DNA of 64,000 bases from Sphingomonas quercus (GTDB lineage: Bacteria; Pseudomonadota; Alphaproteobacteria; Sphingomonadales; Sphingomonadaceae), in NCBI RefSeq assembly GCF_018863195.1, contig NZ_JAHKRT010000002.1:552061-616060 (forward strand), given 5' to 3'. The translations under genes and the position numbers were made by a program. How positions within the stretch are numbered: position 1 is the stretch's first letter; each line of letters opens with the position of its first letter. A model generated the notes under the pieces. The model had not been told where the DNA came from. It ran no database searches and was given only the letters and a program-made list of their open reading frames with translations. Shown here in pieces: positions 34,925 to 45,494 of the stretch.

Positions 34925-36715
34925 ATGCCCCATTCCACCCCGTTGATCGGGACCATCGTCGCCGCGCTCGTCGCGGCATTCGCGATGGGCGCGCTCGCCC
35001 ATCGCCTCCGCCTGCCGCCGATCGCCGGCTATCTGCTCGCCGGCGTCATCGTCGGTCCTTTCACGCCGGGTTATGTCGCCCATGGCGCGCTCGCCGCGGA
35101 GCTTGCCGAGATCGGGGTGATTCTGCTGATGTTCGGCGTCGGCCTGCATTTCTCTTTGCAGGATCTGCTGTCGGTCCGGCGTATCGCGGTGCCGGGGGCG
35201 ATCGCCCAGATCATTGTCGCGACGCTGATGGGCATGGGGCTTGCCTGGGTGGTCGGCTGGACACCGGCGACGGGACTGGTCTTCGGCCTCGCCCTCTCGG
35301 TGGCGAGCACGGTCGTGTTGCTGCGCGCGCTCGAAGGGCGCGGCCTCGTCCAGACCGAGCGCGGGCGGATCGCGATCGGCTGGCTGATCGTCGAGGATCT
35401 GGTGATGGTGCTGGCGCTCGTGCTGCTGCCGGTCGCCGCGCAGCTGCTTTCGGGCGATGCAGCGCCCGGCGGGAGGGGTATCGCCGACCTGCTCGGCCTG
35501 ACAATCGCCAAGATGATCGGCTTCGTCGCGCTGATGCTGGTCATCGGCAAGCGCGTCATCCCATGGGCGCTGCATTGGGTCGCGCACAGCGGCTCGCGCG
35601 AGTTGTTCCGGCTCGCCGTGCTCACCATCGCGCTCGGGGTCGCGTTCGGCGCCGCGCGGCTGTTCGGCGTGTCCTTCGCGCTGGGCGCGTTTTTCGCCGG
35701 CATGCTGCTCGGCGAAACCCAGCTCGGCAAGCGTGCGACGGAAGAGACGCTGCCGCTGCGGGATGCTTTCGCGGTGCTGTTCTTCGTGTCCGTGGGAATG
35801 TTGTTCAATCCCGCGGTGGTGCTCGAGCAACCGGGCGCGCTGGTTGCCACCGTGGCGATCATCGTGGTCGGCAAGTCGCTCGCCGCCTTCGCCATCGTGC
35901 GCCTGTTCGGCCACCCGACGCGCACGGCACTGACGATCGCGGCGAGCCTCGCCCAGATCGGCGAATTCTCCTTCATCCTCGCCGGGCTCGGCGTGCAGCT
36001 CGACATGGTGCCGGACGGCGTGAGGGACCTCGTCCTCGCCGGGGCGATCCTGTCGATCCTCATCAACCCGTTCCTCTTCCGCCTGATGGCCGGGCGGCGC
36101 GACGCGGCGGCGGAAATGCCGGACACCGCAGCCGAGGCGGCCGCCCTCGCCGAGGGCCTTGCCGGCCATGTCATCCTGGTCGGCCATGGCCGCGTCGGCG
36201 GTCGCATCGCGCGTGGCCTGTTCGCCGCCCGCCAGCCCTTTGTGGTGATCGAGGAGCAGCCGGATGTCGCGCGCTCCGCCCGCGACGACGGGTTCGCCGT
36301 GCTGCGAGCCAGCGCGACGCGGCCGGAGGCATTGCGTCAGGCCGGCGTGGAACGCGCCGCCAGACTGCTGATCGCCATTCCCGAGGGTTTCGAGGCGGGG
36401 GTGATCGCGGAGCGCGCGCGCGCTATCAATCCGGCTCTCACCATCATATCGCGCGCCCATTCCGACGAACAGGTCGCGCACATGCTGCGGCACGGCGCCG
36501 ATGAAGTGGTCATGGGCGAGCAGCAGGTCGCGGCGGAGATGCTCTCCCTCGCCATCCCGAAGCCGAAACCAGCCGCAGAGCCCGTGCCCGCGCCGGCACC
36601 GAGGCCGGCCCGGGGCGATGCCGCAAGGCAGGAGCCGCCGCGCTGGTTCAAGGCGGCGATCTGGACCGGCATGGCCGCCGCGGCCGGCCTGATGGCCGGT
36701 ATCATGGCGCAATGA
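34925..36715 (+). CDS. Kef-type CPA2 cation:proton antiporter with TrkA-N domain
   Basis: The 596-residue protein has 12-13 membrane segments (PPIAGYLLAGVIVGPFTPG, GVILLMFGVGLHFSLQDLL and so on), then a cytoplasmic NAD-binding TrkA-N domain (HVILVGHGRVGGRIARGLFAARQ) from about residue 415. A Pro-rich linker and a last hydrophobic helix (AAIWTGMAAAAGLMAGIM) follow. This matches KefB/KefC/YbaL exchangers for K+ efflux in electrophile or pH stress. ATG 34925 follows CCAGGAGA. It is followed closely by the NhaP-type antiporter gene. The extra C-terminal membrane helix is unusual for KefC. Confidence 0.92.
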   Translation: MPHSTPLIGTIVAALVAAFAMGALAHRLRLPPIAGYLLAGVIVGPFTPGYVAHGALAAELAEIGVILLMFGVGLHFSLQDLLSVRRIAVPGAIAQIIVATLMGMGLAWVVGWTPATGLVFGLALSVASTVVLLRALEGRGLVQTERGRIAIGWLIVEDLVMVLALVLLPVAAQLLSGDAAPGGRGIADLLGLTIAKMIGFVALMLVIGKRVIPWALHWVAHSGSRELFRLAVLTIALGVAFGAARLFGVSFALGAFFAGMLLGETQLGKRATEETLPLRDAFAVLFFVSVGMLFNPAVVLEQPGALVATVAIIVVGKSLAAFAIVRLFGHPTRTALTIAASLAQIGEFSFILAGLGVQLDMVPDGVRDLVLAGAILSILINPFLFRLMAGRRDAAAEMPDTAAEAAALAEGLAGHVILVGHGRVGGRIARGLFAARQPFVVIEEQPDVARSARDDGFAVLRASATRPEALRQAGVERAARLLIAIPEGFEAGVIAERARAINPALTIISRAHSDEQVAHMLRHGADEVVMGEQQVAAEMLSLAIPKPKPAAEPVPAPAPRPARGDAARQEPPRWFKAAIWTGMAAAAGLMAGIMAQ

Positions 36716-36757
36716 GCGGGGCGGGATCGGCCGGCGGCGCGGCGGTGCCCCGGGTTG

Positions 36758-38443
36758 ATGCCCGCCGATCGACCTATATCTGACGAACGACGGCAAGCGA
36801 CGGACAGGGCCTTGGAAACCATCACCATCATTCTGATTCTGCTGCTCGCGGTCATCCTGAGCGGCATCCTCTCGCGGATCCTGCCGCTGCCCCTGCCGCG
36901 CCCGTTGTTCCAGATCGCGCTCGGCGGGCTGATCGGCCTTGCGGCCGACTGGCGGGTGACGCTCGACCCGGAAATCTTCTTCGTCCTCTTCCTGCCACCC
37001 TTGCTGTTCCTCGACGGCTGGCGGATCCCGCGCGAGGAGCTGTTCAAGGACGGCAAGACCGTGCTCGAGCTGGCGCTGGGGCTGGTGGTGTTCACCGTCG
37101 TCGGCATGGGCTTCTTCATTCACTGGATGATCCCGGCGATGCCGCTGGCGGTGGCGTTCGCGCTGGCCGCGGTCATCTCGCCGACCGATCCGATCGCGGT
37201 TTCGGCGATCGCCCAGCGCGTGCCGATCCCGAAGCGGATGATGCACATTCTGGAGGGGGAATCGCTGCTCAACGACGCCTCCGGCCTCGTCTGCCTGCGC
37301 TTCGCCGTGGCGGCGGCGCTGACCGGGGCCTTCTCCTTTCATGACGCGGCGCTCAACTTCCTGTGGGTGTCGCTCGGCGGCGTCGCGATCGGCGCCGGCG
37401 TCACATGGGCGGTGTCACGGGCCAAGGGCTGGGTGACCCGCCACTATGGCGAGGAGGGCGGCGCGCAGGTGCTGATCAGCCTGCTCATCCCGTTCGGCTC
37501 CTATCTTGTCGCCGAGCATCTCGGCTGCTCGGGGATCCTTGCTGCCGTGGCCGCTGGTCTCACCATGGGGTTCGTCGAGACCAATGGCGAGCTGCAAGGC
37601 TCGACGCGCATCCGCCGCGCCACCGTCTGGGACACGATCCAGTTCACCGCCAACGGCATCATCTTCGTATTGTTGGGCGAGCAATTGCCGCTCATCCTCG
37701 CCGGCGCGAAGGAGACGGTGCAGACCACCGGCCACCTCCAGCCCTGGTGGCTCGCCGTGCATGTGCTCGCGATCACTGCCGGCCTCGCCGCGCTGCGTTT
37801 CCTGTGGGTGTGGCTCTCGCTCCGCCTGACGATGTTCCGCACCGGTCAGGGCAGGCGCCCGCTGAACTGGCGGATCGTCGCCGCCATGTCCTTCGCCGGC
37901 GTGCGGGGCGCCATCACCCTGGCCGGCGCGCTGACCCTGCCGCTCGCCATGGCCGACGGCTCCCCCTTTCCGGCGCGCGACCTGGCGATCTTCCTCGCCA
38001 TGGGCGTGATCATCACCTCGCTCGCGGCGGCGAGCATCGGGCTTCCCTGGCTGCTGCGCGACCTGCAGATGCCGCCCGAGGCCTCGCATCTGATCGAAGA
38101 GGATGCCGCGCGCGTCGCCGCCGCCCGGGCGGCCATCGCAGTCATCGAACAGGTCGAGCATGAAATGGCCGAAGGGCGCGACGATGCCGACCTGTTCGTC
38201 GCCGCCGCGTCCCGCATCATGGATGTCTATCGCGAGCGGATCGACCGCCGGCAGGGCAGCCCCGAGGATGCTGCATCCGGCCGGCGGGAGGAGAGGATCG
38301 AGCGCGACCTGCGTCTCGCCGCCCTCAAGGCCGAGCGCGCCGAGATCTTCCGTAGGGTGCGCGATCGCCAGCTCGGCAGCGAGATCGCGCAAAAGCTGGT
38401 GCGCGAGCTGGATTTGCTCGAGGCGCGATACGCCGTGTCATAA
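36758..38443 (+). CDS. NhaP-type CPA1 sodium:proton antiporter
   Basis: The protein has about twelve membrane segments with the CPA1 core SPTDPIAVSAIA (ND/DD-type Asp) and GESLLNDASGLV, then FAGVRGAITLAGALTLPLA. A cytoplasmic helical tail of about 130 residues follows (EQVEHEMAEGRDDADLFVAA). Start is uncertain: ATG 36758 gives 561 residues, but a TTG at 36812 puts the first helix (ETITIILILLLAVILSG) at the N terminus, as in relatives. It exchanges Na+ or K+ for protons. It forms a probable two-antiporter unit with the Kef-type gene 42 bp upstream. Confidence 0.92.
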   Translation: MPADRPISDERRQATDRALETITIILILLLAVILSGILSRILPLPLPRPLFQIALGGLIGLAADWRVTLDPEIFFVLFLPPLLFLDGWRIPREELFKDGKTVLELALGLVVFTVVGMGFFIHWMIPAMPLAVAFALAAVISPTDPIAVSAIAQRVPIPKRMMHILEGESLLNDASGLVCLRFAVAAALTGAFSFHDAALNFLWVSLGGVAIGAGVTWAVSRAKGWVTRHYGEEGGAQVLISLLIPFGSYLVAEHLGCSGILAAVAAGLTMGFVETNGELQGSTRIRRATVWDTIQFTANGIIFVLLGEQLPLILAGAKETVQTTGHLQPWWLAVHVLAITAGLAALRFLWVWLSLRLTMFRTGQGRRPLNWRIVAAMSFAGVRGAITLAGALTLPLAMADGSPFPARDLAIFLAMGVIITSLAAASIGLPWLLRDLQMPPEASHLIEEDAARVAAARAAIAVIEQVEHEMAEGRDDADLFVAAASRIMDVYRERIDRRQGSPEDAASGRREERIERDLRLAALKAERAEIFRRVRDRQLGSEIAQKLVRELDLLEARYAVS

Positions 38444-38583
38444 TGGAACCACGAGCACGCGGTCGGGGCAAACGGCCGCAGTCGAACATGCAGACGGTCT
38501 GGCCATATCCGGAAAAAGCTGCAAACAAGGCGCCGGCCGGCTGTTCCAGCGATGCGTTTGGCGAAAGATAAGGGGAGGCTAAG

Positions 38584-41571
38584 GTGGACGTGGGGCACCG
38601 GGGCCGGCATTCGATCACCGCGGACGAGTGGCGGCAGATCGTCGACAGCGCCGTCGATACGGCGATAATCACCACCGACACTGACGGCAGGGTGTCCAGC
38701 TGGAGCGAGGGCGCTCACCAGATCCTCGGGTGGAGCGAAGCCGAGATGCTCGGCCGCACCCTCGAGCGACTGTTTCCCGACAATATCGGCGCGGATGCGC
38801 TCCGTCGGGAGATGGCAGACGCCGCGGGGGCGGGCCGGGGCGGCGGCGCCGAGGGCTGGCGGGTGCGCAAGGACGGCAAGCGGTTCTGGGCCACCGGCGA
38901 GATGACGCCGATCCGCGATCATGACGGCATGCTCGTGGGCTTCACGAAAGTGCTGCGCGACCGGTCGAAACAGCGCCAGGCCGAGGAAGCGCTGCTGGAG
39001 GAACGGCGCGCCCTCGCAATCCTCAACCGCGCCGGGTCCGCGCTGGCCGCCGAGACCGACCTCCACAAGCTCGCCCAGATCGTCACCGATGCCGGGGTCG
39101 AGCTGACCGGCGCGGCGTTCGGCGCTTTCTTCTACAATGGCGTCAATGATAGCGGGGAGCGCCATATGCTCTACGCCCTGTCCGGGGCGCCCGAAGAGGC
39201 CTTCTCGAAATTCCCGATGCCGCGCAGCACCGCGGTGTTCGCGCCGACGTTCAACGGCGAGGGGATCGTCCGCTCCGACGACATCACCCGGGATCCGCGC
39301 TACGGCAAGAACGCGCCGCACAAGGGAATGCCCGAAGGTCATCTGCCGGTCCGCAGCTATCTCGCGGTGCCGGTGATATCGCGCAGCGGCGAGATCGCCG
39401 GTGGCATGTTCCTCGGCCATTCCGAGGTCGGCATCTTCGATGAGCAGTCCGAGCGCGGACTGCAGGGCCTTGCCGCGGAGGCCGCGGTTGCCATCGACAA
39501 TGTCAGGCTGTTCACCGCGCTGGAACTCGAGCTTGCGCAACGGCGAGCGGCCGAGGCGCGGCTTGCGGCGAGCGAGGACCGGCTACGCCTCGCCAACGAA
39601 GCCGCGGACATCGGCACATGGGACTATGATCCGCTCAGCGGCGCCTTGCGCTGGGATACGAAATGCAAGGCGTTGTTCGGGCTGCCAGCCGAAGCGGAGG
39701 TCAGCTACGAGGGCAGCTTTCTCGCCGGGCTCCATCCCGACGATCGGGAGCGGGCGGATGCGGCGGTGCGCGCCGCGCTCGAACCGGGCGGCCCGGGAAG
39801 CTACGACATCGAATATCGCACGATCGGCCTTGAGGATGGCATCGAGCGCTGGCTGGCGGCGACCGGCCGACCGATGTTCGAGGGCGGGCGTGCCGTCCGC
39901 TTCATCGGCACGGTAATCGATTTCACCGTCCGCAAGCAGACCGAGGACCGGCTTCGCCAGCTCAATGAGCGGCTGGAGGAGGAGGTCGCCGCCGAGGTCG
40001 CCAAGCGCGGCGAGGCGGAGGCGGCGTTGCGCCAGGCGCAGAAGATGGAGGCGGTAGGCCAGCTCACCGGCGGCATCGCGCATGATTTCAACAACCTGCT
40101 GACGGTCGTCACCGGGAATATCAGCATCGCCCAGCGCGCGCTCGACGTCGCCGAGATCGGCGACGTGCGCGTGCGCCGTTCGCTCGATAACGCGATGAAG
40201 GGGGCGGAGCGGGCGGCGTCGCTGACCCAGCGGCTGCTCGCCTTTTCACGCCGCCAGCCGCTCGCGCCCAAGCCGATCGATCCCGATCGGCTGGTCGGCG
40301 GCATGTCCGACATGCTGCAACGCTCGCTCGGCGAACTGATCCGGCTTGAGATCGTCACCTCGCCGGGCCTGTGGCGTGTCGAGGCCGACCCCAACCAGCT
40401 CGAAAGCGCCATCCTCAATCTCGCCCTCAATGCGCGCGATGCGATGCCGAAGGGCGGGGAGCTGACGATCGAGACCGCAAATGCGCGCCTGGACGAGAAT
40501 TATGCGGCGGCCCAGGCCGAGGTCCCGCCAGGCCAATATGTGATGATCGCAGTCACCGACAATGGCAGCGGCATGCCCCGCGAAGTCATCCAGCGTGCCT
40601 TCGAGCCGTTCTTCACCACCAAGGAGGTGGGCAAGGGAACAGGTCTCGGCCTTTCCATGATCTATGGCTTCGTCAAGCAATCCGGCGGCCATATCAAAAT
40701 CTATTCGGAGCAGAACGAAGGGACGACGATCAAAATCTATCTGCCGCGTCTGATGAGCGCGGCGATCGAGCCGGAAGAGGAGCCGGCGCGGCTCGCGCGT
40801 GGCCTCGAAGGGAGCCCGCGGCGCGAGACCGTGCTCGTCGTCGAGGACGATGACGATGTGCGCGCCTATACCGTCGATTGCCTGGGCGAGCTCGGTTATC
40901 GCGTGCTGGAAGCCCATGACGGCTTGTCCGCGCTGCGCCTGATCGAGCGCCAGGAAAGGCCGATCGACCTGTTGTTCACCGACGTGGTGATGCCCGGCAT
41001 GAGTGGCCGCGAGCTGGCCGAGGAGGCGCGCAAGATCCAGCCGGCGCTGCGGGTCCTCTACACCTCGGGCTATACGCGCAACGCCATCGTTCACGGCGGC
41101 AGGCTGGATCCCGGCGTCGAAATGATCATCAAGCCCTTCACCTTCGAGGCGCTCGCCCAGAAGGTCCGTGACATGATCGATACCGGCATCGGCGATGTCC
41201 TGATCGCCGAAAGCGACCCGATGGTCCGGTCGCTGATTTCCGAGGCGCTTTCGGCGGGCGGGCTTCGGGTCGAGGAAGCGGGCACCGGCGCCGAGGCATT
41301 GGGCAAGGTGCGCGCCGCGCAGGGGCGCTACGGGGCGGTGATCCTCGATGACGCGCTGTCCGATCGTGCGGGCGAAGGGCTGGTGCGTGAGCTGCGCGCG
41401 CTGCATGCGGATCTCGCCATCGTGCTTGCCTCCGCCACCCGCGCGGCAGCGCTCGAGGCGTCATTCCGTGGCGACCGGTGCATCGCCGTCATCGCCAAGC
41501 CCTATAATATGAACACGCTGCAGGACACGCTGCACGCGCTCGGCGTGTCGTGTCGGGAGCGCAGCGGCTAG
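38584..41571 (+). CDS. Soluble hybrid histidine kinase (PAS-GAF-PAS-HisKA-HATPase-REC-REC)
   Basis: The 995-residue protein begins at GTG after GGGGAGG. Order: PAS (about 12-130), GAF (140-310), second PAS (335-460), coiled-coil, HisKA with His500 in [11 protein letters not shown], HATPase ([33 protein letters not shown]), first receiver with Asp800 in [10 protein letters not shown], and a second receiver with Asp922 in VILDDALSD. There are no membrane segments, so it senses a cytoplasmic or diffusible signal. The HDFNNLL motif belongs to the HWE-unrelated hybrid kinases common in alphaproteobacteria. No response regulator is adjacent, so output probably runs through phosphotransfer elsewhere. 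Confidence 0.93.
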   Translation: MDVGHRGRHSITADEWRQIVDSAVDTAIITTDTDGRVSSWSEGAHQILGWSEAEMLGRTLERLFPDNIGADALRREMADAAGAGRGGGAEGWRVRKDGKRFWATGEMTPIRDHDGMLVGFTKVLRDRSKQRQAEEALLEERRALAILNRAGSALAAETDLHKLAQIVTDAGVELTGAAFGAFFYNGVNDSGERHMLYALSGAPEEAFSKFPMPRSTAVFAPTFNGEGIVRSDDITRDPRYGKNAPHKGMPEGHLPVRSYLAVPVISRSGEIAGGMFLGHSEVGIFDEQSERGLQGLAAEAAVAIDNVRLFTALELELAQRRAAEARLAASEDRLRLANEAADIGTWDYDPLSGALRWDTKCKALFGLPAEAEVSYEGSFLAGLHPDDRERADAAVRAALEPGGPGSYDIEYRTIGLEDGIERWLAATGRPMFEGGRAVRFIGTVIDFTVRKQTEDRLRQLNERLEEEVAAEVAKRGEAEAALRQAQKMEAVGQLTGGIAHDFNNLLTVVTGNISIAQRALDVAEIGDVRVRRSLDNAMKGAERAASLTQRLLAFSRRQPLAPKPIDPDRLVGGMSDMLQRSLGELIRLEIVTSPGLWRVEADPNQLESAILNLALNARDAMPKGGELTIETANARLDENYAAAQAEVPPGQYVMIAVTDNGSGMPREVIQRAFEPFFTTKEVGKGTGLGLSMIYGFVKQSGGHIKIYSEQNEGTTIKIYLPRLMSAAIEPEEEPARLARGLEGSPRRETVLVVEDDDDVRAYTVDCLGELGYRVLEAHDGLSALRLIERQERPIDLLFTDVVMPGMSGRELAEEARKIQPALRVLYTSGYTRNAIVHGGRLDPGVEMIIKPFTFEALAQKVRDMIDTGIGDVLIAESDPMVRSLISEALSAGGLRVEEAGTGAEALGKVRAAQGRYGAVILDDALSDRAGEGLVRELRALHADLAIVLASATRAAALEASFRGDRCIAVIAKPYNMNTLQDTLHALGVSCRERSG

Positions 41572-41660
41572 GGTCCGGGCCTCTAGACGGCAGTGGCAGC
41601 CCTCCTTGCCGGCGCCCCTTGCAGGGCAATCCCGGCCACTGCCGTTTAGAGGTCCAGACC
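41572..41660. terminator. Long inverted repeat between convergent genes
   Basis: A 26-bp stem (41572-41597 with 41635-41660) has one C/A mismatch and two G:U-type positions around a 37-nt loop that can itself pair TTGCC with GGCAA. The left arm starts directly at the kinase stop codon. The right arm ends 55 bp from the stop of the GGDEF-EAL gene. It has no T-run, so a bidirectional transcript-end structure is more likely than a classical terminator. Confidence 0.6.
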
Positions 41661-41715
41661 CTGGTTCGGGCTGCTGCTGGTCATCATGCGGACGCCGTCC
41701 GGAACGGGCGACGCT

Positions 41716-44454
41716 TCATCGTACGACGCGCCCGGCACCGACCGGCTCCCGATCCTGCTCCCAATTCCTCAGGAACAGCGGCACCCGGTCCGCCGCGATC
41801 GCGGGGCTGTACAGAAATCCCTGTGCGACATCGCAACCCAGTTCCCGCAGCTTTGCCGCCTGGATCTGCTCTTCCACCCCTTCGGCGACCGTCTGGATCG
41901 CCATCCGCCGCGCGATATCGATCATCCCGTGCACGATCGCGAAATCGGCGCCGTCGACGTCGGTGAGCCGCGATATGAACGATCGATCGATCTTGAGGAC
42001 GTCCACCGGAAACTGCCGCAGGTGCGTCAGCGATGCATAGCCTGTCCCGAAGTCATCGAGCGCAATCGCGGCGCCCTCGGCGCGTAGCAGGTTGAAGGCG
42101 CGCTCGACGCTGTCGGCAAACTGCCCGAGCAGCACCGTTTCCGTGACTTCGAGTTCGAGGAGCGAGGGCGGCAGCCCGGCCTTATGGAACCGCCTCAGGA
42201 TACGGTCTGCGAAGTCGTCGCGGCGGAAGTCGGCCGTTGATCCATTGAGTGCGACGCGACCGATCCGGAACCCCTGGTCGAGCCACCGGTTCAGGTCGGT
42301 CAGCACCCCTTCCAGCATTCGATCGGTGAGTTGCGTAGCCAGCGAGCTGTCCTCGAATGCCCCCGCGATCATGTCTGGCCCCTGGAGCCCGTTACCGGGA
42401 TGGTGCCACCTGAGGAGCGCTTCGAAGCCGACGATCTCCCCGGAAGCGAGCGCGATCTTCGGCTGGTAGAAGGGAACCACCCGTTCATCCTGGACCGCCT
42501 GGCGGGCGTCGCGCAGCATCTGGTTGCGCCCTTCGATGCGCTCGCGCATTTCCGGTCGGAAGCCTCGCATTGTGCCCGGGCCTTCCGCCTTGGCCGCGTA
42601 GAGCGCAAGGTCCGCGCTCTTCACGACCTCCTCCGCGGTCGCACCGTCGATCGGCCACATCGCCGCCCCTGCGCACAGGTTCACATCGACGGCGCCCTCC
42701 TCGATGATCACCGCATCGCCGACGCCGGCGAGGATGGCCTTCAGCGTCTCTACCCGCTTGTCCCCCTCGGTCAGGCCCGGCAGGATCACCGCGAACTCGT
42801 CGCCGCCGAGCCGGGCGACGGTCGCCCCGGTGGGGATGTTGGCCTGCAGGCGCCCGGCGACGGTAATGAGCACCGTATCGCCGGCCGCGTGGCCGAGCCC
42901 GTCATTGATCGACTTGAAGCCGTCGACGTCGACGATGACCACGCCGACGAGCGAAAGGTCCGCCGATGCGGTGACGAGCGCGCGTTCAAGCTCGTCTGCG
43001 AAGAACTTCCGGTTCGGCAATGTGGTGAGCGCATCGTGGAAGGCCGCCCAGCGCAGATCCTCCTCGACGCGCTTGGCAAGCGTGATGTCGCTCATCGCCC
43101 CGATCGCCCGGATCGCCCTCCCCTCGGCATCGCGGATCGCATAGCCGCGCGCGAATATCTGGATAAAGGATCCATCCCCGGCCCTGAAGCGATGCTCGTG
43201 GCTCCAGCTGTCCTGCAGATTTCGCATGACCCGGTCATGGATGGAAAGCATGTCGGCGCGGTCGTCCGGGTGAACCTGCTCCATCCACCAGTCGAGCGAC
43301 GTGCCTTCGGCGATTTCGGTATAACCGAAGATGTTGTCGACTTCGCCCGCCCACTGGATGCGCCCGGTGACCGGAGACCAATCCCAGATGATGTCATTGG
43401 TGGCGCGCGACGCGAGCCGATAGAGTTCCTCGCTTTCGCGCAGCGCGAGTTCGGCCTCGACCTGGTCGTGGATGTCCTCGAGATTGCCGTACCATTTGAG
43501 GATGTGGCCGGCGGGGTCGCGGCGCGGATTGGCGCGCGCCCGGAACCAGCGATAACTCGCGTCGCGCTGGCGCAGGCGGTAGCGGACGTCGGCGATGGCG
43601 CCCTGTCGCTCGGCAAGCGCGTCCTTCCACGCCTGGAGCAGGTCAGGAAGATCCTCGGGATGGACCGCGCTCGTCCAGCCGGAACCGAGGGCGTCGGCGA
43701 GTGGAATGCCGGTGTATGCCGACCAGCGCGGGCTGAGCTCGATGATCGCGCCGTGAGGATCGCTGATCCAGGGGATTTGTGGGTTGAGCTCGACCGAATA
43801 GCGGTGATTTTCCTCGCTGTCCTGAAGCGCCGCGACCACCGCGCGAAGCTCGCTCCTCGATCGCAACAGGCCGCGAAACGCCGTCTGCGTGGCCGACAGC
43901 GTCCGCAGAATGAGACCGGCCACGAGGATGAAGGAGATGCCGATGCCGATGATGTACCAGTCGTCGGCGAAGAGCATGCGCAGCGTCACCGGCGCCGCCC
44001 CGAGCGTGAGAACGAGCCGGGCCGCTGCCGGAAGGGCCTGCAGGCAATAGCAGCAGCTGATCGCCCCGACGAACACGTAGAGCGCCACCGAGGAGCCGTG
44101 TGCGGCATCGACGTGGGACATCAGCCACACGCCCCAGGCCCCGAACATCAGGCTGAGCAGCGCCGCGGCAATCATCGTGCCGCGGAGCTGTCGCCGGATC
44201 TGCTCCTCCGAAAGCGCCTTGTCGCGCCGGGAGGCCCATATGATGCCCCTGATCATGGCGACCGAGACCAATATCCCGGGCGCGGCGATGCTCATCCGGG
44301 ACGGCACGTCATGCCACGTCGCGATTGTGAGGAACGCGACGTCGATCGCGATCAGCGCATACATCAGGGGAATCTGCTGCTGCAGGTTCGCGTGCTGCGC
44401 GCGAAGCTCGGTTTCCGCGAGAGCCTCTCCGGCCGGCCCGAGTGACTGTGGCAT
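41716..44454 (-). CDS. Membrane GGDEF-EAL protein with PAS domains (c-di-GMP turnover)
   Basis: The 912-residue protein has an N-terminal membrane sensor of about five to six helices (about 30-200), two PAS/PAC modules (about 215-335 and 345-460), GGDEF with intact RLGGDEFAV, and EAL with EALLRW, LEVTET, LDDFGTGYASL, KIDRSF and AEGVE. The catalytic residues for both diguanylate cyclase and phosphodiesterase activity appear present, so it could act either way under redox, light or ligand control. It converges on the hybrid kinase and has a long AT-rich upstream region. Confidence 0.93.
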   Translation of the reverse strand: MPQSLGPAGEALAETELRAQHANLQQQIPLMYALIAIDVAFLTIATWHDVPSRMSIAAPGILVSVAMIRGIIWASRRDKALSEEQIRRQLRGTMIAAALLSLMFGAWGVWLMSHVDAAHGSSVALYVFVGAISCCYCLQALPAAARLVLTLGAAPVTLRMLFADDWYIIGIGISFILVAGLILRTLSATQTAFRGLLRSRSELRAVVAALQDSEENHRYSVELNPQIPWISDPHGAIIELSPRWSAYTGIPLADALGSGWTSAVHPEDLPDLLQAWKDALAERQGAIADVRYRLRQRDASYRWFRARANPRRDPAGHILKWYGNLEDIHDQVEAELALRESEELYRLASRATNDIIWDWSPVTGRIQWAGEVDNIFGYTEIAEGTSLDWWMEQVHPDDRADMLSIHDRVMRNLQDSWSHEHRFRAGDGSFIQIFARGYAIRDAEGRAIRAIGAMSDITLAKRVEEDLRWAAFHDALTTLPNRKFFADELERALVTASADLSLVGVVIVDVDGFKSINDGLGHAAGDTVLITVAGRLQANIPTGATVARLGGDEFAVILPGLTEGDKRVETLKAILAGVGDAVIIEEGAVDVNLCAGAAMWPIDGATAEEVVKSADLALYAAKAEGPGTMRGFRPEMRERIEGRNQMLRDARQAVQDERVVPFYQPKIALASGEIVGFEALLRWHHPGNGLQGPDMIAGAFEDSSLATQLTDRMLEGVLTDLNRWLDQGFRIGRVALNGSTADFRRDDFADRILRRFHKAGLPPSLLELEVTETVLLGQFADSVERAFNLLRAEGAAIALDDFGTGYASLTHLRQFPVDVLKIDRSFISRLTDVDGADFAIVHGMIDIARRMAIQTVAEGVEEQIQAAKLRELGCDVAQGFLYSPAIAADRVPLFLRNWEQDREPVGAGRVVR

Positions 44455-44899
44455 GACTAAGCTGAACTTCGTGCTGTAGATACGTATCGCCGGTGCTTAT
44501 ATGGTAAAAAACCCATCACGACCAATCCTGAATTGAAATCTCATAGTTGCAGACAGAAAGCGAACAGAAGTCGTTTACAATCCGTTAATTGATTGCGCAG
44601 AATACGGGAAGATTTTATTACGTATCCGATATAAGGCTCACGCCAGGCGGCGGACTTCGCCCAAGTAATTTCGTTGAACAGGATTCCTGCACGCTGGTTC
44701 CCGGCGGGATGGCCGCGTCTGGCCCGCGCGGGTCGCTGGCCTTCAGGAAGATATGGTTCAGCCGGCCGCGCGACACGTCGCCGGACTGAAGGCCGCCCGG
44801 GCGCAGGCAACATGGTCCGATACCGATTGATCCGGGTCCCTCGGCACTCCCTCATTAACGACCGCTGCCTAGCGCGGTGCTCGTCAACAGGGGGCGCCG
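44455..44899. other. AT-richer intergenic region upstream of the GGDEF-EAL gene
   Basis: The first 190 bp are clearly AT-richer than the surroundings (runs such as GGTAAAAAACC, GATTTTATTACG) and hold short dyads such as CAATC-N8-GATTG near 44580. They probably contain the promoter for the GGDEF-EAL gene. The remainder is GC-rich. I see no gene or RNA that I can name. Confidence 0.4.
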
Positions 44900-45145
44900 G
44901 TGCACTATTCGCAAACCTATCTGAATCATGTCTGGGAGGCAGCGAGGGCGGGAATGCCGACCGGATGGCTGGCCGATCGCGATGACCGGCGGGACGTCCT
45001 GCGACTGGTGGAGCACCCGCATGAGGCCTATCGCCGCACCCGCGAGTGCATGCGGTGGGAAGCGATGCTCGTGCCGGCCGGCACGCCTCCGATCCTGCCG
45101 GCCACCGGCCAGATGTCCACGGAGTGCTGGATTTTCTTCGGCTAG
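44900..45145 (+). CDS. Small hypothetical protein (81 residues)
   Basis: The GTG at 44900 follows AGGGGG with 5-nt spacing. The product opens MHYSQTYLNHVWEAARAGMP, continues with charged helices (RDVLRLVEHPHEAYRRTRECM) and ends QMSTECWIFFG. It is hydrophilic, has no leader or membrane segment, and is rich in Trp, His, Arg and Cys. Codon use fits a real gene. I recognise no family. Confidence 0.5.
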   Translation: MHYSQTYLNHVWEAARAGMPTGWLADRDDRRDVLRLVEHPHEAYRRTRECMRWEAMLVPAGTPPILPATGQMSTECWIFFG

Positions 45146-45494
45146 CTGGCCGGGCGTAAGGCGCAGCGCCGGCGCGGACAGCGAATGAGCGGATCGCCCT
45201 GTCCGGGCGGTTCGCTCTCATTCTTGCCGGCTGATGCCGAACCCGATTCCGCACCGGTCGTCACGCCCGCCCGCCCGGGGAGGCTCCGAATTCCCCGGGA
45301 GAAAGATGCGGACGTCTGGCTTTCTCGCAGAATGGGGCTATGTTGGTGGCGCTGAACGTCGCCTGCGAGGGATATCGGGCCGCTCAGGCTCCCCATGTCC
45401 TTCCAGCCTCACAAAGTCCCGCAGGAGCGCCTCGGGCGCGGCGAAGGGACTATGCAGTCAGCGCCAACCTTCATTCAAGGATAGCAAGATACAG
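45146..45494. other. Intergenic region before the DUF6481-type gene
   Basis: About 350 bp of GC-rich sequence with only shadow frames. Its 3' end (AAGGATAGCAAG) supplies the ribosome-binding site for the next gene. I found no clear dyad or RNA gene here. Confidence 0.35.

Noticed and set aside
34628..37342. 904-codon minus-strand frame opposite the two antiporters
   Set aside because: The composition (Gln/His/Asp/Arg repeats) is a mirror of membrane-protein codons. Both sense genes have full family motifs.
44541..45254. 237-codon minus-strand frame in the GGDEF upstream region
   Set aside because: Arg/Pro/Ala-rich with no recognisable fold. It covers an AT-rich promoter area and opposes the better-supported small gene at 44900.
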